From assembly GCA_015662935.1 (NCBI GenBank), contig DQTF01000017.1, positions 1-14,125 of the forward strand: 14,125 bases of DNA. Direction: 5' to 3'. The DNA is from Crocinitomicaceae bacterium. Lineage in GTDB: Bacteria; Bacteroidota; Bacteroidia; Flavobacteriales_D; Crocinitomicaceae. Each line of letters starts with the position of its first letter. The first letter of the stretch is position 1. The position numbers and the translations under genes were made by a program. This document shows, piece after piece, positions 1 to 6,758 of the stretch. The notes beneath the pieces were generated by a model that was not told where the DNA came from, did no database searches, and saw only the letters and a program-made list of their open reading frames with translations.

Positions 1-1045
1 TGTGGAGAATGCTATTGAGAAATCATACGCTGCTATCAATGAGAATCCGAACAAACGTATTTTCTTAATCAGCCAGATGATTCACAATCCTGATGTCAAT
101 GCAGATTTACAAAGCATGGGAGTTCGATTCATTCAAGATACGGATGGTTCTCAACTCATTCCTTGGAATGAGATTACCAAAGAAGACATTGTTATTATTC
201 CCGCATTTGGAACGACCATTGAAACAGAAGCAATTATTCGCTCTAAAGGGTTGGATGTTCAAAAATACAACACAACTTGTCCTTTTGTAGAGAAGGTTTG
301 GAATCGGTCTGCAAAGCTGGGAGAAAGTGACCACACCATTATCATTCATGGCAAGCACAAGCATGAAGAGACGAGAGCAACATTTTCTCATAGCCAAGTT
401 AATTCTCCATCTCTCATTGTTAAAGACATCGAGGAAGCAAAAAATGTAGCCAATTACATATTAGGTAAAACAACCATCGATCAGTTTTTAACTGCTTTTA
501 AAGATAAACTTTCTGAAGGTTTTGATCCAAATACGCATCTTAAAAAAATAGGAGTTGTCAATCAAACAACTATGTTAGCTTCAGAAACGCAAAAAATCGC
601 TGATTTTCTAAAAGAAACAATGGTAACTGCTTTTGACGAAGAACATCTTTCCGAACATTTTGCTGATACGAGAGATACCTTATGCTACGCAACCAATGAT
701 AATCAATCTGCAACCTTAGAGTTATTAAAAAGTGAAGCCGACATTGCTATCGTTGTTGGAGGGTACAACAGTAGTAACACCACTCACCTTGTCGAATTAC
801 TGGAGCCTAGCTTTAAAACCTTCTTTATTCGCAACGAGGATGAAATCAAATCAAAGAATGAAATTCATGCGTTTGACATACATTCTAAAAGTGTCAAGAT
901 TCACGATGATTTCATTCCTCAGAAGGATCAGTTAAAAATCATCATCACTTCTGGAGCATCCTGTCCTGACGCAGTCGTTGATAGAGTTATACAAAAAATT
1001 GCGAATTTGCAAGGTGTTCAATTTGATAGTCAAAACTTGCTATAA
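1..1045 (+). CDS. ispH: 4-hydroxy-3-methylbut-2-enyl diphosphate reductase (IspH/LytB), 5'-truncated by the window
   Basis: IspH catalyses the last step of the MEP (non-mevalonate) isoprenoid pathway, reducing HMBPP to IPP and DMAPP with a [4Fe-4S] cluster in the cytoplasm. The visible part has the family landmarks: a segment IHNPDVN near visible residue 27, the cluster cysteine in NTTCPFVEKVW (visible residue 93), the active-site segment HGKHKHEE, a second cluster cysteine in DTLCYAT (residue 228), the SSNTTHL substrate-binding motif and a C-terminal TSGASCPD. The first cluster cysteine (GFC-GV motif) must lie just upstream of base 1: the GTG at 2-4 encodes the Val of that motif and is not the real start. 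Layout and insertions resemble the longer plant/cyanobacterial-type enzyme (about 400 residues) rather than the short E. coli type. The stop overlaps the next ATG by one base (TAATG), suggesting translational coupling with the cyclase gene. Confidence 0.95.
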   Translation, partial: VENAIEKSYAAINENPNKRIFLISQMIHNPDVNADLQSMGVRFIQDTDGSQLIPWNEITKEDIVIIPAFGTTIETEAIIRSKGLDVQKYNTTCPFVEKVWNRSAKLGESDHTIIIHGKHKHEETRATFSHSQVNSPSLIVKDIEEAKNVANYILGKTTIDQFLTAFKDKLSEGFDPNTHLKKIGVVNQTTMLASETQKIADFLKETMVTAFDEEHLSEHFADTRDTLCYATNDNQSATLELLKSEADIAIVVGGYNSSNTTHLVELLEPSFKTFFIRNEDEIKSKNEIHAFDIHSKSVKIHDDFIPQKDQLKIIITSGASCPDAVVDRVIQKIANLQGVQFDSQNLL

Positions 1046-2748
1046 TGGAAAGATTCATTAACATACTAATCATTGATGAAGATGTCAATATTAGAACAAA
1101 CATTAAGGATATTCTTTCTGGCAGAGGCAATAATGTGCTTACAGTATCTTCAGTTGAAGCAGCAATTCCTGTTATCAAAAGAAAAGAAATTGGCATCTTC
1201 ATTATCAATATAGAAGATTCAACAGAAGGGCTTCGTTCTATAAAGTCCATTAAAGATAATTCTCTTTTGAGTAACAGTTATATCATCGTTGTTGCCAAAG
1301 AAGATGCTACAGGAGTTAAAATTGTAAACGGAATGCATCAAGGAGCAGTTGATTGCATCACATATCCATTAAATGCTAACTTGATTAGAAGTAAAATTGA
1401 GGTTTTTAAATCCCTTTATTTCAAGGATAAGAGAATCGGTCAATTATTGAATAACATTTTCCCCACTGCAGTTTTAGAAGAATTTTCTGAAACAGGAAAA
1501 TTTGCGCCAAAGAAAGTTGAACAAGGAGTTGTACTATTTACAGATTTCGTTGATTTCTCATTGAAGGCAAAATCACTTAAACCGTTGAATCTCATTCAAC
1601 AATTGGAGAAATATTTCACAAAGTTTGATGAAATTACGCATAAGTATGAATTAGAGAAAATAAAAACCATTGGAGATGCTTATATGGCGTTGGCGGGTGT
1701 AACAGAACATCATCCTTACCCAGAGATTAGAGCATGTCTTGCAGCAATAGAAATTAGAAACTATATTCAAACAGAGCAAGAAACAGCTATTGCGATGCAA
1801 AGAGATTTTTGGGAGATTCGAATTGGCTTACATATGGGGCCATTAGTTGCAGGAATTATTGGCTCTTCAAAATTTAGCTTTGATGTATGGGGAGATACCG
1901 TTAATATTGCCTCTAGAGCAGAAGCAAACACCAAGAATGGCTCCATCACAATTACAAAACCCATTTTTAAAGAAATTGATAGTTATTTCAACACAACTCC
2001 ACGTGGAGAGATCGATATTCAAAAAAGAGGAGGAAGCATTGAAATGTTCTATCTAAATAGTATCATAGAAAAACATGCAATGTACGGAGAAGGAGGTTTC
2101 CCAAGTACTGATTTAAGAATCTTATGTGGACTCTCACCCATCGATTTCAAACATGCGAAAATGCAAATTCTCAATCGTTTAAAGTCATTGCTGCCTGATG
2201 ATCTGTTGTACCACGATATTCATCATACAATTAATGTCGAAAAAGCAATTATTCGATATGCGAAACTAGAAGGAATTGATAAAGAAAACACGTATCTTCT
2301 GAGAACAGCTGCACTTTTTCATGATGCAGGATTTGTCATTCAATTTGAAGACAATGAAGATTTTGGTATTCAAATGGCGAAGTCTTCACTGCCAAAATTT
2401 GGTTATTCTGAAGAACAAATTAACGTCATTGCTGGAATGATTAATTCAACAAAAATAAGTCTAGAGCCTAAAAACATATTGGAAGAAATAATGTGCGATG
2501 CTGATTTCGATTATTTAGGAAGACCTGACTACAACGTTATTGCTAAAAAATTACGCAAAGAAATGGTTAATTATGGTCAAACAATGTCTGACATAGAATG
2601 GGTGAATTATCAACTTGAATTCTTAGAAGACACGCATCAATTCTATACCGAATCAGCAATTAACATTAGAAGACAAGGCAAGCAGCAACGAATTAGAAAA
2701 TTGAGAATTGAATTGAACAAACTAACTTCTGAAAAAGCAACTAAATGA
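1045..2748 (+). CDS. Receiver-like / class III adenylate cyclase / HD-domain fusion protein
   Basis: Three modules are visible. Residues about 4-125 have a CheY-like receiver pattern (NILIIDED near the N-terminus), but the phosphoacceptor position holds Asn55 (FIINIED) and the conserved Lys is replaced by Tyr107 (CITYPLN), so phosphorylation is unlikely. Residues about 130-340 form a class III nucleotidyl cyclase domain with metal-binding Asp167 (LFTDF) and Asp211 (TIGDAY), adenine-selecting Lys207 and Asp280, and catalytic Asn287 and Arg291 (NIASR). By family rules this predicts an active, homodimeric adenylate cyclase making cAMP. Residues about 375-545 form an HD-type domain with H394-T, the HD pair His426-Asp427 and a late CDADFDYLG. 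The family's usual later His is not evident (INSTKI), so hydrolase activity is uncertain. No membrane segment is seen, so it is probably cytoplasmic. The start ATG overlaps the ispH stop by one base and the stop overlaps the next gene as ATGA. Nucleotide specificity is inferred from residues only. Confidence 0.88.
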   Translation: MERFINILIIDEDVNIRTNIKDILSGRGNNVLTVSSVEAAIPVIKRKEIGIFIINIEDSTEGLRSIKSIKDNSLLSNSYIIVVAKEDATGVKIVNGMHQGAVDCITYPLNANLIRSKIEVFKSLYFKDKRIGQLLNNIFPTAVLEEFSETGKFAPKKVEQGVVLFTDFVDFSLKAKSLKPLNLIQQLEKYFTKFDEITHKYELEKIKTIGDAYMALAGVTEHHPYPEIRACLAAIEIRNYIQTEQETAIAMQRDFWEIRIGLHMGPLVAGIIGSSKFSFDVWGDTVNIASRAEANTKNGSITITKPIFKEIDSYFNTTPRGEIDIQKRGGSIEMFYLNSIIEKHAMYGEGGFPSTDLRILCGLSPIDFKHAKMQILNRLKSLLPDDLLYHDIHHTINVEKAIIRYAKLEGIDKENTYLLRTAALFHDAGFVIQFEDNEDFGIQMAKSSLPKFGYSEEQINVIAGMINSTKISLEPKNILEEIMCDADFDYLGRPDYNVIAKKLRKEMVNYGQTMSDIEWVNYQLEFLEDTHQFYTESAINIRRQGKQQRIRKLRIELNKLTSEKATK

Positions 2749-3293
2749 AAGTTTACACAAAAAAAGGAGATAAAGGAACGACTCAACTAATTGGAGGAAC
2801 AAGAATTCCTAAAAACTCTTTGAGAATAGAAGCATATGGGACAGTTGATGAATTAAATTCTCACATTGGTCTCATTCGTGACCAAGAAATTAAAGAAGAA
2901 CACAAAAAGCAATTGATTGAGATTCAAGATCGACTATTCACTTTAGGTTCTCTTCTCGCTGCTGACCCTAACAAGAAGACCATGCAACTTCCAGAACTTA
3001 AAAATGAAGACATTGAAAATTTAGAAAATTGGATTGACACAATGGAAGAAGTATTGGAACCGATGAAGAATTTTGTCTTGCCTGGAGGACACACAACCGT
3101 CTCTTACACACAAATCGCACGTTGTGTTTGCAGACGTACAGAAAGAGTTGTAACAGAATTAAGCATCGTTGATTCTGCTTCTCCAATTGTACTTGCTTAT
3201 ATCAATCGATTAAGTGATTACTTATTTGTCTTAGGAAGAAAATTTACCAAAGATTTAAACGCAAAAGAACAAGCTTGGAAGCCCAGAATGTAG
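2745..3293 (+). CDS. PduO-type ATP:cob(I)alamin adenosyltransferase
   Basis: This enzyme transfers the adenosyl group of ATP to cob(I)alamin to make the B12 coenzyme. The 182-residue length matches single-domain PduO/MMAB-type enzymes. Visible motifs are the ATP-binding N-terminus TKKGDKGTT (residues 5-13), the RIEAYGTVDELNS block (27-39), the RRTERVV helix (130-136) and INRLSDYLFVLGR (153-165), all characteristic of this family. The other two adenosyltransferase families (CobA, EutT) have different folds and motifs. It overlaps the upstream cyclase gene by 4 bases (ATGA), so it is probably co-translated with it. No cobalamin synthesis, transport or B12-dependent mutase gene lies in the window, so the user of the cofactor is unknown. 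I see no strong terminator behind it. Confidence 0.93.
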   Translation: MKVYTKKGDKGTTQLIGGTRIPKNSLRIEAYGTVDELNSHIGLIRDQEIKEEHKKQLIEIQDRLFTLGSLLAADPNKKTMQLPELKNEDIENLENWIDTMEEVLEPMKNFVLPGGHTTVSYTQIARCVCRRTERVVTELSIVDSASPIVLAYINRLSDYLFVLGRKFTKDLNAKEQAWKPRM

Positions 3294-3340
3294 TTATTTG
3301 AATAAAAACGACCAATAAAGTGAAAGTTTTCGATATAAAA

Positions 3341-3371
3341 TTTGCTTTGTATCAAATTAAAATTACTTTTG
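3341..3371 (+). promoter_or_regulatory. Consensus Bacteroidota promoter for the DUF2795 gene
   Basis: TTTG at 3341-3344 is followed, after exactly 19 bases, by TACTTTTG at 3364-3371. This matches the Bacteroidota primary sigma factor elements (-33 TTTG/TTG and -7 TAnnTTTG) at normal spacing. Transcription would begin a few bases downstream, about 25 bases before the ATG at 3402. An AGAGGT stretch just before that ATG is a weak ribosome-binding-site candidate. Confidence 0.75.
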
Positions 3372-3401
3372 CGCCAACAATAACAGATTAAATAGAGGTA
3401 T

Positions 3402-3623
3402 ATGTACTGGACTTTAGAATTAGCATCTTATTTAGAAGATGCACCGTGGCCAGCGGCAAAAGACGAATTGGTTGATTTTGCAATCAGAACTGGAGCTCCT
3501 CTTGAGGTGGTTGAAAACCTTCAAGCATTGGAGGACGAAGGAGAAACTTACGACAATATTGAAGAAATTTGGCCGGATTATCCTTCCAGAGAAGACTTCC
3601 TCTTTAACGAGGACGAATATTAA
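3402..3623 (+). CDS. Small acidic DUF2795 family protein
   Basis: This 73-residue protein is strongly acidic, with Asp/Glu dense in the second half (DEGETYDNIEEIWPDY) and an ending rich in acidic and aromatic residues. The body (helical LASYLEDAPWPAAKDELVDFA, then RTGAPLEVVENLQALED) matches what I recall of the DUF2795 family, common as single short proteins in Bacteroidota. There is no signal peptide or membrane segment, so it is likely cytoplasmic. Function is unknown. It sits alone between a consensus promoter and an intrinsic terminator, so it is an independent and probably well-expressed unit. A second open frame overlaps it at +1, but the family match, promoter distance and start codon favour this frame. 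Confidence 0.88.
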   Translation: MYWTLELASYLEDAPWPAAKDELVDFAIRTGAPLEVVENLQALEDEGETYDNIEEIWPDYPSREDFLFNEDEY

Positions 3624-3630
3624 TTGAACA

Positions 3631-3659
3631 TCCCGGTTAACCCTGGGATTTTTTTTTAC
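3631..3659 (+). terminator. Intrinsic terminator after the DUF2795 gene
   Basis: TCCCGG (3631-3636) pairs with CTGGGA (3643-3648) around a TTAACC loop, with one G-T wobble. A run of nine T follows immediately (3649-3657). It lies 8 bases after the stop codon and closes the single-gene unit. Confidence 0.8.
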
Positions 3660-3670
3660 TATATTGTCTT

Positions 3671-4261
3671 ATGAATTTTTTAGGACACCTATACTTCTCC
3701 AACAACGATACACAATTAATGTATGCCAATATTTTTGGTGACTTCGTCAAAGGAAAAGACCTCTCTCACTATTCTCAACCAATTCAAAACGGAATTATTC
3801 TGCATAGAAAAATTGATGATTATATAGATAACCACCCTATTGTAAGAGAACTCATTCATACATTATACAAACCTTTACCCAAAGTTGCTGGCATTGCTGT
3901 CGATTTATATTTTGACCATTTACTCGCAAATAACTGGGAGAAGTACTGCAACACTGAGTTAAATGATTTTATTCTCCAATTCGAAAATGCACAAATCGAT
4001 CGTGCTGAAATGAAAAATGAGGAATTCTGGTCAGTTATAGACAGAATGAAAAAAGGAGAATGGTTGCAACATTCTGCGTCAGAGTATGGACTAAGAAAAT
4101 CATCCGAAGGTGTCTCACGAATGATTTCATTTCCGAATGTGTTGAATGAAGCACCTATAGTTTATAAAAACAACCAGCAAATAATCGAAAATACATTTCA
4201 CAGATTTATGGAAGAAGCAGTTCCATTTTTCAAGGATTATTATACAACAACTCTTCGTTAA
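3671..4261 (+). CDS. ACP phosphodiesterase-like protein (AcpH/DUF479 family)
   Basis: The N-terminus MNFLGHLYFSNND, followed by NIFGDFVKG (Asp24), GIILHRKIDDYIDNHP (His45, Asp49, Asp50) and VDLYFDHLLANNW (Asp78, Asp82, His83), is the recognisable pattern of the AcpH family. The E. coli member removes the 4'-phosphopantetheine arm from holo-acyl carrier protein using a metal in an HD-like all-helical fold. Length (196 residues) is normal. No signal peptide or membrane segment is present, so it is probably cytoplasmic. The gene starts 11 bases after the T-run of the preceding terminator, so its promoter must lie in or upstream of that gene, or it is fed by read-through. Many Bacteroidota proteins of this family are uncharacterised, so the exact reaction is inferred from family membership. 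Confidence 0.85.
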   Translation: MNFLGHLYFSNNDTQLMYANIFGDFVKGKDLSHYSQPIQNGIILHRKIDDYIDNHPIVRELIHTLYKPLPKVAGIAVDLYFDHLLANNWEKYCNTELNDFILQFENAQIDRAEMKNEEFWSVIDRMKKGEWLQHSASEYGLRKSSEGVSRMISFPNVLNEAPIVYKNNQQIIENTFHRFMEEAVPFFKDYYTTTLR

Positions 4262-4349
4262 TTTTCAACATTCCTTCTACTTTATTAAAAAAAAGAAGTG
4301 ACTTTAGAGAAAAAAGGCTAAATTACAGTTAGCAAATCAATAAAAAGCT

Positions 4350-5786
4350 TTGAAAACTACACGCACATTCTTGAGAATATTGGCATTCCTATTTTTAATA
4401 ATAGTGAATGGATGCGTAATGGAATCTCCTGAAAAAACGAAATCTTTTAAAAGACCCGATGCAAAAATTGACCTTCCAGAAATACTTCAGAAAGGAAAAT
4501 TAACTGTTCTTGCAGAAAATAGCACTACCTCATTTTTTTATTATAAAGGAAAAAAAATGGGCTTTGAATATGAGTTACTCAAGCTATTTGCTGATGAAAT
4601 TGGAGTAGAATTAGAGATAAAAGTAATTAACAACCTCGATAGTCTAATTCCAAAATTAAATAACGGAGAGGGTGATATTATTGCCTGTAATTATACAGTA
4701 ACAAGAGAAAGATCAAGAATCGTCAATTTTTCTGTTCCATTTATCCAAACACATCAAGTTCTCGTACAAAGAAAGCCTGAGGGATGGGAAAACATGAAAG
4801 AGTCTGAATGGAAAAAGAATTTAATTCACTCTCCTAATGAATTGGCGAATAAAGAGGTTCATGTTTGGGTAAACTCGAGTTATTACCAACGTCTTTTGCA
4901 TCTTCAAGAAGAAATAGGAGACACCATCCTAATTGAAGGCGAAAAAGGAAACGTTGGTGGAGAAGAATTAATAGAGCAAGTTTCGGAAGGGATTATTGAC
5001 TTGACTGTAACTGAAGATATTGTTGCTAAAGTCAATAAACAGTTTTATAAAAACCTATATACGGATGTGTCGCTTTCTTTCAAGCAAAAAATTGCATTTG
5101 GAATGCGGAAATCAAGCTCTTTGTTACAGCACAAATTAGATGATTGGCTCGAAAATTTTATGCAAAAATCAACCTTTAAATACATCAGCAGAAAATACTT
5201 CGAGAAAAAACACATGACTAATTCTTCGCATAAAAACTATGTCACACTTAATAAAACTAACATATCTCCTTTTGACAATGCCTTTAAGCGAGCTGAGAAA
5301 GAATCTGGTTGGGATTGGAGGTTGATTTCCGCTGTTGCCTACCAGGAGTCTCACTTCAATCCTAACGCTCTATCATTTGGAGGAGCTTATGGAATGATGC
5401 AATTCATGCCAAATACAGGTCCTACGTACGGAGTTTATCCAGATTCTCCACCAGAAATTCAAATATTAGGTGGAGGAAGAAAATTAAAGGCAGATGAAAA
5501 ATATTGGAAAGCTATTCCCGATGATTTTCAACGCAAAAAATTCTCAATGGCATCTTACAACGCTGGTAGGGGACATATATTAGATGCTCAACGATTAGCA
5601 AAGAAACATGGGTTAAATCATCTTGTTTGGGATGATAATGTTGAAAAAATGCTGCTAAATTTATCTAAAAAAGAATATTATCAAGACGAAGTTGTTCGAC
5701 ATGGAATGATGAAGACCAAAATCACTTACAATTACGTTAGAGAAGTTACAGAAAGATATATGGAGTGGGTTGCAATTTATCAATGA
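4350..5786 (+). CDS. MltF-like lipoprotein lytic murein transglycosylase (solute-binding domain plus SLT domain)
   Basis: The 478-residue protein begins at TTG (4350). An in-frame TAA lies 9 bases upstream (4341-4343) and the first in-frame ATG falls after the lipobox, so TTG is the only good canonical start that keeps the signal peptide. Residues 1-21 are a hydrophobic lipoprotein signal ending VNG-Cys22, predicting lipid attachment. Residues about 45-290 resemble a family 3 periplasmic solute-binding domain (MGFEYELLKLFADEIG, GDIIACNYTVTRERSRIVNFS), as in MltF, where it regulates the enzyme. Residues about 306-478 are a lysozyme-like transglycosylase domain: AYQESHFNP with catalytic Glu333, then GAYGMMQFMP and ASYNAGRGH. 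By family knowledge it cleaves peptidoglycan glycan strands with formation of 1,6-anhydro-muropeptides, acting in the periplasm. It is followed 18 bases later by miaA, which suggests co-transcription without an obvious functional link. Confidence 0.92.
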   Translation: MKTTRTFLRILAFLFLIIVNGCVMESPEKTKSFKRPDAKIDLPEILQKGKLTVLAENSTTSFFYYKGKKMGFEYELLKLFADEIGVELEIKVINNLDSLIPKLNNGEGDIIACNYTVTRERSRIVNFSVPFIQTHQVLVQRKPEGWENMKESEWKKNLIHSPNELANKEVHVWVNSSYYQRLLHLQEEIGDTILIEGEKGNVGGEELIEQVSEGIIDLTVTEDIVAKVNKQFYKNLYTDVSLSFKQKIAFGMRKSSSLLQHKLDDWLENFMQKSTFKYISRKYFEKKHMTNSSHKNYVTLNKTNISPFDNAFKRAEKESGWDWRLISAVAYQESHFNPNALSFGGAYGMMQFMPNTGPTYGVYPDSPPEIQILGGGRKLKADEKYWKAIPDDFQRKKFSMASYNAGRGHILDAQRLAKKHGLNHLVWDDNVEKMLLNLSKKEYYQDEVVRHGMMKTKITYNYVREVTERYMEWVAIYQ

Positions 5787-5819
5787 TAGTTTTACTTTTA
5801 GACCATCAAACATTTAATT
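5783..5819 (+). other. Unusual translation start region of miaA (no ATG/GTG/TTG)
   Basis: In the miaA frame a TAG stop lies at 5799-5801. It is followed by ACC ATC AAA CAT TTA ATT and then directly by the P-loop coding region. No ATG, GTG or TTG occurs in this frame until GTG at 6087. ATC at 5805-5807 is exactly where the expected initiator Met of MKHLIVIAGPTASGKT would be, one base change from ATG. An out-of-frame ATG at 5783 overlaps the mltF-like stop (ATGA) but runs only 19 codons before stopping. Confidence 0.8.
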
Positions 5820-6719
5820 GTCATAGCGGGCCCAACAGCTAGCGGAAAAACTTCCGTTAGTATAGAAATTGCCAAACATTTTAAAACGAGTATTCTTTCT
5901 GCTGATTCTCGCCAATTCTATCGTGAAATTAGTATAGGAACAGCGAAACCATCTACAAAAGAACGAGATGGAGTTAACCATTTCTTTATTGATTCTCACC
6001 AACTCACAGACGAAGTTTCTTCTGCTCAATATGAGAAAGAAGCGCTAGATATATTAGCAAAGGAATTTATTTCTAAAGATGTTGTTGTGCTAACTGGAGG
6101 TTCGGGAATGTTTATAGATGCACTTTGTATTGGTTTAGATTCCATTCCTTCGTCAAAAGAAGTCAGAACAATCATTCAAAAAGAGTTTGATGAGGAGGGA
6201 CTCTCCCTGCTTCTCTCAGAATTAAAAAGTAAAGATCCAGAATATTATTCTGAGGTTGATCAGCAAAATCCAATGAGAATTATTCGTGCCATTGAAGCAA
6301 TTAGATTATCTGGAGAAAAATATTCTGAATTAAGAAAAGCTAAACCCGAACCGCGTCCTTTTAATGTTCACAGGTACGTTCTTCAACATGATAGAAAGAT
6401 ATTATATGACAGAATAAACAACAGGGTTGATCAAATGATAAAAAATGGATTAATTGAAGAAGCAAGATCCGTTCAAGACCTCAATCATCTATCCTCCTTA
6501 AATACAGTTGGCTACAAAGAGCTGTTTGATTGTTTTGAAAATAAAATTACGTTGACAGAAGCAATCGAATTAATTAAACGAAATTCTCGACGCTATGCAA
6601 AAAGGCAAATCACTTGGTTCAAGCGACATGAAGACGCAAAATCGATGGAGTTTTCTTCCATTGAACAAACAAGTCGAGAAATAATACAGCATTTTGAAAA
6701 CCAAATAATCTTGGAATGA
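5805..6719 (+). CDS. miaA: tRNA dimethylallyltransferase MiaA, apparently starting at a non-canonical ATC
   Basis: MiaA transfers the dimethylallyl group from DMAPP to N6 of A37 in tRNAs that read UNN codons. Read from 5805, the frame gives a full-length protein of 304 residues, normal for the family. It has the P-loop GPTASGKT (residues 9-16), catalytic SADSRQFY with Asp34, EISIGTAKPS, HFFIDSHQL, VLTGGSGMF, then ENPMRIIRAIEA-like (QQNPMRIIRAIEA), and a C-terminal VGYKELFD and RRYAKRQITWFKRH. Automatic calling that requires ATG/GTG/TTG would start at GTG 6087 and lose the P-loop and catalytic Asp. The start is therefore an ATC codon, a recent ATG-to-ATC mutation, or a sequencing error. The frame itself is intact. 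DMAPP for this enzyme would come from the MEP pathway, whose last enzyme, IspH, is encoded at the start of the window. The next gene's likely ATG lies 39 bases downstream. Confidence 0.87.
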   Translation: MKHLIVIAGPTASGKTSVSIEIAKHFKTSILSADSRQFYREISIGTAKPSTKERDGVNHFFIDSHQLTDEVSSAQYEKEALDILAKEFISKDVVVLTGGSGMFIDALCIGLDSIPSSKEVRTIIQKEFDEEGLSLLLSELKSKDPEYYSEVDQQNPMRIIRAIEAIRLSGEKYSELRKAKPEPRPFNVHRYVLQHDRKILYDRINNRVDQMIKNGLIEEARSVQDLNHLSSLNTVGYKELFDCFENKITLTEAIELIKRNSRRYAKRQITWFKRHEDAKSMEFSSIEQTSREIIQHFENQIILE

Positions 6720-6758
6720 TTATTGAAAACTACTCACCAAACCATTCAAACAATACTC

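Noticed and set aside
2..4. GTG as the start of ispH
   Set aside because: It encodes the Val of the conserved GFC-GV motif. The gene continues upstream of the window.
987..1250. Minus-strand open frames (also 107-397, 1767-1964, 2998-3186, 5169-5354, 5814-6029, 7031-7330, 7757-8002, 9728-10003, 11338-11634, 13336-13620)
   Set aside because: All lie opposite well-supported genes, have low-complexity composition without recognisable motifs, and behave as shadows.
4272..4302. Possible hairpin CTTCT...AGAAG after the AcpH-like gene
   Set aside because: Only five continuous pairs plus A-T matches and no T-run; too weak to call a terminator.
5783..5842. Short frame from the ATG overlapping the mltF-like stop
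   Set aside because: It ends after 19 codons inside miaA and has no family resemblance. Its only interest is as a possible coupling start if a frameshift existed.
6087..6089. GTG as the start of a 210-residue MiaA
   Set aside because: It falls in the VVVLTGGSG strand, and about 94 well-conserved codons including the P-loop precede it in the same frame.
6723..6758. TTG start adding 12 residues to the ABC ATPase
   Set aside because: An ATG follows at 6759 and the extra residues match nothing. The shared TTGAAAACTAC with the start at 4350 looks like chance.
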